Source of the DNA: Anastrepha obliqua | Lineage: Eukaryota > Arthropoda > Insecta > Diptera > Tephritidae | Assembly: GCF_027943255.1 (NCBI RefSeq) | Contig: NC_072893.1 | Location: forward strand, 121,767,784 to 121,831,783 | Length of the DNA: 64,000 nt | Direction: 5' to 3' | In this document: positions 21,785-32,000 of the stretch, piece after piece | Layout of the letters: each line of letters opens with the position of its first letter | Numbering within the stretch: the stretch's first letter is position 1 | Notes under the pieces: model-generated | What the model saw: only the letters and a program-made list of their open reading frames with translations | Told to the model about the DNA's origin: nothing | Database searches by the model: none | Program-made: the position numbers and the translations under genes

Positions 21785-22287
21785 CACTGTGCGACAGTGA
21801 AATTATACTTTTATGGAGACCTAGTTCAACTTGTAGGTATTTTAATTCAATTACAGTCAAATGTAGCTCATTCGACGCAAAATTAAATTTACTATAACAG
21901 TAGGGTACTAAAAAAAATTCTCAATATCGGATAATACCGTAAAAATTATGTCAAAGTCGAAAAAATAGAGAAAAAATAAAAAAATTCCAAATACTTCCGT
22001 CTACAGTCTCGTCAGTTGTCATTTCAGAAAAATTGTCAACACACTGTCAAAAAGGCTTGTTTTTGTTCTTTCGAACTAAAAAAGCAAATTCGAAATCGGA
22101 TGGAAATTGGCGAAGTTGGGAGTTATTCTTCACATGAACCTACTGAAAAACGGTTTTATGGCCATAAAATGAGATTTTGGGGGTGTATTGGAAATTTCTC
22201 CTATACCATTTTTTTAGTTTTTCTATAGCCACAAGTTGTGCTAGGTCTCCATAAAAGTATATTTAATTTTTTTTTTGTCACACAGTG
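21785..22287. mobile_element. MITE with TAA target duplication (PIF/Harbinger-like)
   Basis: Starts CACTGTGCGACAGTG, ends with its inverse (GTCACACAGTG). Inner inverted blocks ATACTTTTATGGAGACCTAG / CTAGGTCTCCATAAAAGTAT extend the inverted repeat to about 40 bp. TAA flanks both sides (21782-21784, 22288-22290). 503 bp, non-coding. A 3-bp TWA duplication is the PIF/Harbinger signature. Confidence 0.75.
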
Positions 22288-22325
22288 TAATTGGTTAAGC
22301 TACGTTACAACCATAGTTCTACGTT

Positions 22326-22510
22326 TCTAGGCTAGCAGCTGTCATGCTCTCGCCGATATTTGAGCGCCACATGCTTCGTTCCCCATCAAAGCCAGAACAT
22401 TCTAATGGGGCATGCTCAGGAGTTTCATATTTTCCTTGGCTGTATAGGCAAAATGAGGAGTCTGTGTGCTTGTATTTGTACAAATGGTGCCTGAAACAGC
22501 CATGCTCAGT
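22326..22510 (-). pseudogene. R1-like LINE, 3' Cys/His domain (inverted relative to its RT)
   Basis: Minus-strand text TEHGCFRHHLYKYKHTDSS, then CLYSQGKYETPEHAPLECSG, is the C-terminal knuckle of R1-clade LINE proteins (HGCF..YL, C, ETPEH, C). It begins exactly where the plus-strand RT segment begins. See finding on twin priming. Confidence 0.75.
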
Positions 22511-23450
22511 TAAAAAAAAAGTGCCGAACTATCTGATAAAGCTAATTGCTTCATACATTGACAACAGAACCCTATGTTATAATACAGACGTAGGTCCCAA
22601 AAGCTATAAGGTAACTGGAGGAGCTCTTCAAGGCTCTGTACTACGCCCGGCACTGTAGAATATCACGTATGATGGAGTACTACGCGTTGAACAACACGAA
22701 CTAGTAAGTATTGTTGGGTATGCAGATGATCTAGCTGTGGTAGTCGTAGGAAAAACGCTAGAAAAGGTCTCACGAAGGCTAGAGGATAGCGTAAATAAAA
22801 TTAAGCAATGGCTACACTCGTCTGGGCTAAGACTAGAAGACCATAATACCGAACTGGTTCTCATAAGTTCTCGACGAAAAGTTGCAAACCTTCAAATAAA
22901 GGTTGGTGGTCACAATATAACATCCACAGATACCATAAAATATTTAGGAGCGATGATCGACAGAAGACTTAGTTTTAAAGAGCATTTGGAATACGTAAGC
23001 TCGAAAGCTGCAAAAATCCTGGGCGGCTTTATCGCTACTGATGCCCAATGTGGGTGGAGCAAGACAAGCAAATGAGAGCATTGTTAGCAAGCGTCTGCAA
23101 CTCGATCTTGTTTTACGCTATAGAAGTGTGGGCCGAAGTAGTGAAATATCCCAGCTACTTGATGCAGCCTAAACGGGTGTACAAATTATGCAATGTTAGA
23201 TTCATTAGATGCTACTGGACCATATTTGACGAAGCAGCAGGGGTAATAGCAGGCAGAATCCCTCTCGATATAAAGGCAAAATGCATGAAACAAAATACCA
23301 GCATACAATCAATGCGCGGATATCTATCTGGTAACAAAGCCTTACTGAGGGACGCCCTACAGAGGATCGATGATATCGCTCTGCAAAATTGGCAGACCAA
23401 GTGGAAGGATAGTGGGAAGGGAAGAACCACTTTCACTATGATCCCCGACA
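22511..23450 (+). pseudogene. R1-like LINE reverse transcriptase segment (inverted 5' part)
   Basis: Plus-strand reading: YLIKLIASYIDNRT, GALQGSVLRP (GxxQGSVLGP), IVGYADDLAVVV (box D YADD), QWLHSSGLRL, KYLGAMIDRRLSFKEHL, then after one frameshift YAIEVWAEV, RCYWTIFDEAAGVIAG and ALQNWQTKWKDS, ending GRTTFTMIPDI near 23450. This is the RT palm to pre-knuckle region of an R1-type LINE with few stops. It lacks the knuckle, which lies next to it on the other strand. Confidence 0.85.
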
Positions 23451-23923
23451 TACTAACTGCTTGCGTGGAAATATATTTGTGCACGTGCATTTACGACTGT
23501 GAGTGCGTGCATACATACAGAAAATATTATATTTACATACAGTGCGCTGCTCCTATTTTGTATTAAGTACATTTTATTGACATTTTCAATTGCTTAATGA
23601 CACTAAATTTTAGTTTTATTTAGTTGTTCAACTGCCTCACATTAAGATTAGGTTTGTTTTCCTTATCAGTTACAAGTTGCTAATGCAATCAAAATAAAAT
23701 GCTTCACTTGCAATAAAATAAGTAAATAAAGACCTGACGTAATACTATTTTGTCTTATATTAATTAGCAAAACGTTTATTTTTGTAAATTACAAATTACG
23801 AGCAAAATGATTTGAGATTTTATAAAATGCAAAATTTCACCTTTTTGCACGATTTGAAAGGGATTGGAAAATTTTATCAGCTGTAGAATAATCAATAGCA
23901 GCAACAACATATGTTTGTATGTA
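23451..23923. other. No recognisable gene
   Basis: AT-rich spacer between the LINE and the mariner. Confidence 0.4.
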
Positions 23924-23925
23924 TA

Positions 23926-25224
23926 CGAGGGGTGCCTTTTATATTTCGGGATTTGGCAACCCTGGTGTTGCAATTTGGCAACTGACAGCTGTATCGCAAA
24001 GTTTGACATTTTTTGGCTTTTACGTACTCGGAACGTTTTGAAATACCAGCGCTATTTGTGTTGTTTACAGTAACTTAAAAGATTCATCTCGGTCCAAAAA
24101 TGGAATTAAATCGTGAACACGAAAAGTGCGACTATTTTTTACAACTTTCGACGTGGATTAACTCAGCAACATTGCATGGATGAACTTAATTTATTTTTTG
24201 GCGATGAAGCTCCATCAAGGACCAGTGTTTATCGATGGTATGGTGAATTCAATCGTGGTCGTAGTTCACTCCAAGACGAATTTCGTGAAGGTCGTCCAAA
24301 ATCAGTTGTTATTCCCAAATCCATTGATGCTGTGCGCGAACTGATATTGCAAGATCGTCATGTGACCTATCGTGAGATTGAGACAATCTTAGGCATTAGT
24401 GGGCCCAGCAAACATTCAATATTGCATAAACATTTGACTGTCAAAAAAACTTTTTCGCGTTGGATCCCACACAATTTGTCAATCGCTCAAAAAAAGGCTC
24501 GTATCGATTGGTCGAAGGAAATGCTCAAAAAATACGAACGCGGGGCTTCGAAACACGTCTATGACATCGTGACAGGTGTTGAATCATGGATTTATGCGTA
24601 TGAGCCCGTATGAGAAAGTAAACAGCAGTCGACTGTATGGGTGTTTCAAGATGAGCCAAATCCAACAAAAGTTGTTCGTGCACGAAGCACTTCCAAGCAA
24701 ATGGTCGCCTGTTTTTTCGGAAAAACTGGACATGTCGCAACCGTACCACTAGAACAACGCAGAACAGTAAATTCTGAGTGGTACACAACCATTTGTTTGC
24801 CAGTTGTCTTCCAAGAAATTAGGAAAACCAATCGCCAAAGACGGATCACTCTTCACCAGGACAATGCGAGCTCTCACACATCGGCTCAAGCAACTGCATT
24901 TTTGAGCACCCAAAACATCGAATTAATGGGTCATCCGCCGTATAGTCCTGATTTGGCACCGAATGACTTCTTTTTATTCCCGTACGTAAAAAACAAACTG
25001 AGAGGTCAACGTTTTTCGACACCTGAAGAAGCGGTTGCGGCATTCAGAATGCATGTTTTGGGAGTACCTCATTCAGAGTGGCAAAAGTGCTTCGACAATT
25101 GGTTGAAACGCATGCAAAAGTGTATAGATCTTCATGAAGAATATTTTGAAAAACAATAAAGTGATTTTCGATGATTAAAATTTGTTTTTGTTCTCTAATC
25201 CCGACATATAAAAGGCACCCCTCG
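23926..25224 (+). mobile_element. Full-length mariner element
   Basis: Terminal repeats CGAGGGGTGCCTTTTATAT at both ends (inverted), extending about 32 bp with a few mismatches. TA duplicated at 23924-23925 and 25225-25226. 1299 bp, the size of a complete mariner. Confidence 0.92.
24100..25159 (+). pseudogene. Mariner transposase, catalytically dead
   Basis: The probable start is ATG 24100 (MELNREHEKC), followed by a one-base frameshift near 24112 into the main frame (FYNFRRGLTQQHCMDELN, SVYRWYGEFNRGRSS, EGRPKS). Second HTH REIETILGISGPSKHS. Stop TGA at 24611-24613, then the same frame continues to TAA at 25157. The first catalytic block reads DIVTGVESW, with Val replacing the first Asp. LHQDNASSHTS and YSPDLAPNDFFLF keep the second and third Asp. 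Three independent lesions. Confidence 0.9.
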
Positions 25225-25489
25225 TATAGTACTCAGTGGCAAAGGGCTTCCGCTTCCTATGGCAATGGCAATTTTTAAAGTTAACCGTAGATTTGTTCAT
25301 AACTGGCATGAATTACACAGAGCGCTCCAAAAAAATGTATGCACACTTGACGTGATTACAAAAACTGTAGATAGGTAGGTAGGTATAGTGGTTGTCAATT
25401 GACACACCTAGACCTGCTGTAGGCCAATTGTGATACCACCAGCGCTGTCCCCTCTCCTCACTCTACATTGTTCTCATTGGTTGGTTCCT

Positions 25490-26250
25490 GTGGCTTTAAT
25501 ATACATATCTACCAAGGCTTGTTATTTTTAAATTGGCTACTTCTGCCAAGTTATTCAAGGATCTTGCTCCTAAAATATTGAACCTTCTTCTATCCAAAGC
25601 CATGCACCCGCATAGAAAATGTTCTATATTCTCTTCTTCTTCCTTAATGTCGTTACAGCTTCTGTAATATTCGTTATGGGGTGTTTTCAATCTGCTGGCG
25701 TGCCTGCCAATCAGACAATGCCTTGTTAGAACCCCAAGAAGATTTCTCATATCCTTCCTGTTCAGTTTCAACAGTCGGATGGTGCGGGCCATGTTCTATT
25801 CTGGCCATGTCATTCCACTTGTTGCATCGGCCAGGGACTGAGTCCAAAGCCCGTTAGCAGCTCCGATAGTGTGTTTGTCTATAAGCATCTTACAAGTTGC
25901 TAAAGGTATAGGTATGTTCGCTTTGTCAGGTTGGATCGGTTAGGTGGTACCCAATCTCACTATTGCATCTGCTTTGCAATTGCCTGCCATGTCGCTGTGA
26001 GCCGACACCCAGATCAGGTTTATTGTAAAGTACTGTGATAGTTCTGTTAAAACGCGATACTTTCTTTAACCGCCTTCGAGTTAATATTAGATGATTGTAA
26101 GGTTTTCATCGCCGATTTGATATCTGAATATATAATATCTGTGGGGAGAACCCATTTTCTTTAGGGCTAACAGACCTTCCCTGATGGCCAGAGTTTCAGC
26201 TTAAAATGCACTACAGTGATCCGGTAGGTTTCATAGGTATACCTACACCT
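25490..26250 (-). pseudogene. LINE fragment: RNase H and C-terminal domain
   Basis: Minus strand: AETLAIREGLLALKKMGSP (RNase H core, about 26200), YSDIKSAMKTLQSSNINSK with the DSxSAIxAL-like block, and WVSAHSDMAGNCKADAI (about 26000). Then 25792-25496 is open: RNLLGVLTRHCLIGRHASRL, CNDIKEEEENIEHFLCGC (zinc-knuckle). Typical of I/LOA-type LINEs. 5'-truncated and broken by frameshifts. Confidence 0.75.
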
Positions 26251-26428
26251 GTTGGCTAGCCACAGATGTTTATTTCTTCCGTTGGCATGACCTCTGTTGC
26301 TTATGAAATCTAACAATTAAGTAAAATTGCGATTCTTTCTTCCTGTTTTTTAAGTAAATGCTTAATTTTTTTCAATCTTCAAACAATTTACACAGATAAA
26401 CGCCTACAATTTTCTTAATTTACACACC

Positions 26429-26450
26429 AGCACACACACACACACACACA
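26429..26450 (+). repeat. (CA)n microsatellite
   Basis: About 11 CA units. The surrounding 26300-27320 has no recognisable coding sequence. Confidence 0.9.
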
Positions 26451-27325
26451 ATACGTAACGATTTGTACAAGGAAAGAAAGAAGCAAATAAAATGTTAATA
26501 ATGGAAAATTGCAACTAATTTAGGTAAACGTTTAACTTAGTATTCAAACAAGTCGAGAAATCGAGAACGTCAACCCGATGCTGCGCCAGACGCTACTCAT
26601 TGTTAGTTGGCGAGTTGCAGCAAAATGCAATTTGTACCACAAATGAAGCAACTGCGTGTAAGTGGCGACTAAATTGTGTGCGTTATTTTCGTCAGGCGCT
26701 GATCAAGTGCAAGTGCTTACACATACACATATACACATACATATAATACATATTGCGCTACTAAGCCACTCGCATTATTGGGGTCATTACGGTAAATTGT
26801 CGCAAATCTCAGAGTATGAGGGCTTAGGTGGAAAATTTGTATGCACTTGAATGCCAAACTTTCATGTGTAGTGGTAGAATATCTATACATAAGATACGTG
26901 CATTGTTGTTGTTCTTTCTCACTTTCCATACAAGTAAGGATAGTTGTGATTTTACAGCTATGTTCTGGGATTTCTTACATGGGTAGCTTTGTAGAGCCTC
27001 AGCAGCCTATGGAAAATATTTTTAAGAGGCGGAAGATTATTGTTAGTCGCCTTTGAAAGCTAAATAAATGTAAATATCAACCAAAAGTGATACAAAGTGA
27101 ATATGTAGGTACGAGCGTGTATGTAGTAGTGCATGTGTATGTATGTATGTACTTGTAGACAGTGGCATTGTACTCTTGGTAAATAAAAACTATTTCAATT
27201 AATTTGATTATTTAATTAGTGGCTCAATTTTAGTAAATCTTTTTGTGGCTAAACAGCGACGCTATTCAAATAGAAGTCCAATTCAAAATAAACTCTTATG
27301 GCTTTATAAGACTATATGCGTACGA

Positions 27326-27560
27326 GGGTGGCTCAATAAGTCGCTGAAAATTGAAATAAAGCACATACATATGTGATATGGGAATGTTTTATTGATCAAA
27401 ATAGTCTCATTTAGGAGAAAATTCTTCTTTAGATAATTTCATAAGTTGTGATGCCTTTCAAATGTTTGAATTTCGAGTGACCCGCAAAACTATGATCACT
27501 TCCGAGATTTTCATTGCACCAAAATCTTTCCTTGACAAGCAATTCCTTAGGTTAGGTTTT
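27326..27560 (-). mobile_element. Possible mariner-type terminal fragment
   Basis: TACGAGGGTGGCTCAATAAG resembles a mariner-type terminus after TA. No partner end and no transposase motif are visible. Confidence 0.3.
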
Positions 27561-27699
27561 TGTCGGGATATACTAGCAAGCACAGCCCTCAAACAATATT
27601 AAGTCCATTGTACTGCACTCGGGTTCCCTTTTTAATTTTTTTTTTTTTGAAATCTACCGGACCTTCGAAGAAATCTGAGTAGATCTTGCGGTACCAAGT

Positions 27700-28655
27700 A
27701 GCCAAGTTGGTCGCTTCTTAACACATCAGTGCCAAAGACTCAAGCCTGATTCGAGCGCAGGCCGTGCAGACGCACAGAAAGTGGTGCGCCTTTTCCTCCT
27801 ACCTACCTTGTCCATGTCCTTCGCCCATAGAAAGTCGCCGGCCATCTGTCCAACCATCTGTCTACAGTCCCTTCTGCTTAATGACAGGTGGATCTGCGAT
27901 AGTCGGTCGGACACGATAGTTAACATCAGTTTTGTCCGTCTGCAGTTCGCTTGTGGGTTAAAAGAAGTAAATATTTACTCCGCCAGCTAAGCGGCAAAAT
28001 TCGATAATCCTTCCGCAGAATCTGTATCTCAAATATTCCAAAGAACGGCTCATCGGATATTGTCATCGTCCAAACTTCTGCGCCAAACAATAGGACGGGC
28101 ATGATGACAGGCTTATAAAGTGTTTTGACCGGAGAAGACTTTACCAATAAATTGCCTAGTTAGTCTAAAGTAGTCCAGAGACATTCTCTGCTGAATTTCA
28201 AGGCTGACATTATTATCGGTGTTAATGCTGTTTCGTAAATAAACGAAGTCTCTTTCAACCTCAAAAACAAAACTGGCAACAGTGACGTGTGTGCCGATAT
28301 GCGAATGCGCCGACTGATGACAGGAGTACTTCCCTTAGTCCTCATTGATTACCAGACCTATTCGCTTTGCTTCTTTAGCCAGCTTAGAAAGGACAGAACT
28401 AACAGCTGAGTTGTTAAGTCCAATGATGTCAATATTTAATAAATTTTTTTCAGAGCGATTAAGTTCTGCGGCTCGCATAATCTTTTTCAGCATCAGGGTA
28501 AAGAAGTCGCACGAAAGCGAGTCACAAAGGGCTCGAACAGGTGTTTCCCAATTCTGACGTCGCTACCGGCAATGATCAACGACATCTTACACAGTCGTAC
28601 TAGTTTTGCGGGGATACTAAATTCAGACATCGCGGCATATAGGCAATTCCTTCTC
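27700..28655 (-). pseudogene. LINE reverse-transcriptase C-terminal relic
   Basis: Minus strand from about 28650: CLYAAMSEF.., then RLCKMSLIIAGSDVRIGKHL and EPF before the expected GFRQGD block. From 28147: TLYKPVIMPVLLFGAEVWTM and FGIFEIQILRKDYRILP, the conserved C-terminal block (LYGAExW) of several LINE clades. From 27926: RLSQIHLSLSRR and WAKDMDKVGRRKRR. Same family as 39769-41060. Many stops. It lies immediately upstream of the first visible Ork1 exon. Confidence 0.7.
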
Positions 28656-28772
28656 ATGCTGTCGAATTATTTTTACCTCTAGTCCTAGTATGATAAATAT
28701 TTATACGAGTACTAAATATTTTACCATTATTGTTTTTTAGCTAATATTTTTCCTTCTGTTACTTTTTTCCAG

Positions 28773-29074
28773 AATACCTCGTTAGTGAATTAGCTGGCAA
28801 GAATGAGAGCACCATCACCGAGATACTTGAAAATATATCGGATTATTGCGGGAAACAGGTGACCAACTATACAGCGGATGAATTTGACCCACCCTATACA
28901 TGGACATTTTATCATTCGCTTTTCTTTGCCTTCACTGTCTGCTCGACTGTGGGTTACGGCAATATTTATCCCACTACATTTGCTGGACGCATAATTATGA
29001 TATTCTACTCGATCATTGGCATACCAGTGAATGGAATACTTTTTGCCGGATTGGGCGACTACTTTGGGAGAACG
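28773..29074 (+). CDS. Ork1: Ork1 exon: cap region, pore 1, M2
   Basis: Acceptor CTTTTTTCCAG before 28773, donor GTAAGT at 29075. The first two bases complete a codon begun in the upstream exon. Contains TVGYG and the M2 segment FYSIIGIPVNGILFAGLGDY. Ends on a complete codon (ACG). Confidence 0.92.
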
Positions 29075-32000
29075 GTAAGTGAAATTAAGTAATTTTTAAT
29101 TTTATAAAGCTATTGTTAGTTTTTCAGTGCGAATGCACTCTGTGCTGAAATTTTATACTACCCATCAGTTGAATTGGAAAAATAAAATTGAACGCTCCAA
29201 CTTAGTTTAGATGGAAAGTGGGTTTAAATTTACACTGAAGATTTGCCGCTCGTACTATTTTGAAAAATATTTTTTTTGCAATAGTTATAATATTTTCCAT
29301 ATTTTGAAAATAATAGAATAAAAATAATAAAAAGACAAAAAGTTTAAATAATTAATAATATTTTGAAATAATAAAAAAAATTAAATAAAAACAAAAATTA
29401 TAAAAAGAAAAAAATAATTTTAAATAGTATTTTAATATTTTTAAAATAATAAAATAAAAATAAAAATTATAAGAAGATGAATATATTTTTTTAAATAATG
29501 AAATAAAAATCATAAAAAGTATTTTATAGAAAAAAAGAAATTAAATAATATTTTAATATTTTGAAAATAATAAAATAAAAATAAAAATTGTAAAAAAAAA
29601 CATTTTTTGATAATATAATATTTTGAAAATAATAAAATAAAAAGAAAAATATGGTTTTTTTGAAAATAATGAAATAAAAATAATAAAAAAAAAATATTTT
29701 ATAGAAAAAAAAAATTTAAATAATAGTTTAAAATTTTTGAAAATCTATAATATAAGAATGAATCGCAAAATGTGATGGTAAGTATAACTCAACAACGCAT
29801 GGACCAATTTTAACAATTATTTTTTTAAAATGTTCCTTGAAGTTTAAGGAAAACCATAAAATAGCCCTTTTCTTTTTCCCATACAAATATTGCGTGGCCA
29901 AAGTTCGTGGGAGCGAAGGTACTTAGGTCACCCGAGCTGACCCTTTTCTTTAATTCTCCTGAACAGAACCATTACCATGATGATAGGGCGGTGTGTGAGG
30001 GTCAGCAGAGTAAAAACATCTTAAGGTCAAGATATAAACTGGCACATTCAAAATCTATTTAACAGAACGAAGTCTGTCGGGTCCGCTAGTAATGAAATAA
30101 AAATAATAATAGTGAAAAAACGATTTTCATAATATTTTAATATTTTGAATATAATAAAATAAAAATAAAAATTATACAAAAAATATTTTTTAATAATATT
30201 CTAATATTTCGAAAATAATAAAATAAAAATAATAATAGTGAAACAAAAAAATATTTTTTAAGAAAATTTGAATATTTTGAAAATAATAAAATAAAACTTA
30301 TAGAAAAGAATATTTTAAGTAATATTTAAATAATTTGAAAATCATAAGATAAAAATAGAAAATAATAAAATAAAAATAAAAATTATAAAAAAAATATTTT
30401 TTAATAATATTTTAATATTTCGAAAATAATAAAATAAAAATAATAATAGTGAAACAAAAAAATATTTTTTAAGAAAATTTGAATATTTTGAAAATAATAA
30501 AATATAAATAAAATTTATAAAAAGAAGAATATATTTTTTTAAATAATGAAAAATCATAAAAAATATTTGGTAGAAAAAAATAATTGAAGTAATATTTTAA
30601 TATTTTGAAAATAATAAAATAAAAAGAAAAATATGGTTTTTTTGAACATAATGAAATAAAAATAATAAAAAGAAATATTTTATAGAAAAAAATAATTTAA
30701 ATAATAGTTTAAATTTTTGAAAATAATGAAATAAAAATAAAAATAAAAAATTGAAAATAATAAAATAAAAATAAAAATTATAAGAAAAATATTTATTAAT
30801 AATATTTTAATATTTCGAAAATAATAAAATAAAAATAGTAATAGTGAAAAAAAATATTTTTTAAGAAAATTTAAATATTTTGAAAATAATAAAATAAAAA
30901 TTAAACTTATAAAAAAAATATTTTAAGTATTGTAGTATTTGAATATTTTGAAAACAATAAAATAAAAGAAAAACAATTATTTTAAGTAGTATTGTAATAT
31001 TTTGAAAATAATAAAATAAAAATTATTAAAAAAATATTTTTTAAAAATATTTTGAAAACAATAAAATAAAAATAATGAAACAAAATTTTATAAATTATTT
31101 TAATAATTAAAAAAAAAAATGTAAATGTTTTTAACAATATTTTAAAAACTTTAAAATAATAACACAAAAATAATAAAAAAACAAAAATTTTAAATGATAT
31201 TTTATTATTTTGAAAATAATAAAATAAAAAGAATAAAAAAAATATTTTTCAATAATATAATATTTTAATACTCTGCAAAACATTTTAATACTCGTATTTT
31301 TATTACTTTACAAAAATCACTACATATTTATTAATTGCATTTCATTTTCAGTTCCAAATGATCTATCGTCGCTATAAAAAATATAAGATGTCACAGGACA
31401 AACATTATGTGCCACCGCAATTGGGTCTAGTCACTGCAATACTTATCGCCTTAATACCGGGTATTGGCATTTTCATACTACTACCGGCACTTGTGTTTAC
31501 GTACTTTGAAAAATGGTCTTACTCCATTTCGATTTATTTTGCCTATGTGACTACCACAACCATTGGTTTTGGTGATTATGTGCCCACTTTTGGCGCCGAT
31601 CAGGTAATAATGCGTTAATGTGCATTCAATTAATCTTTATTTAATAAAATGTATTTTACTATTCATTTTTTGTTTCCTTTTAGCCCACCGAATTTGGTGG
31701 CTGGTTTGTGGTTTATGAGATATTCGTCATATTCTGGTTTATCTTCGCATTGGGCTACTTGGTTATGATTATGGGCTTCATAACGAGGTAATTACTTGGA
31801 TGTATTTTTCTAATTTTATGTACTAAAATATGTAATGTACTATATGTATTCGTATGGGAATTATTGTGTATTTGTTTGTTTTGTGAAACTAATCGAATTG
31901 CATAAATTTTTTAAATTATACTACTAATTTATCGAATTATTTAATTTAACAAACATCTACCAGTAATAGTAAATCAGTTATGCACTCGTACAGCGATGGG

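Noticed and set aside
29290..31270. CRISPR-like array
   Set aside because: Units are contiguous, degenerate and AT-rich without unique spacers, in an intron of a eukaryotic gene.
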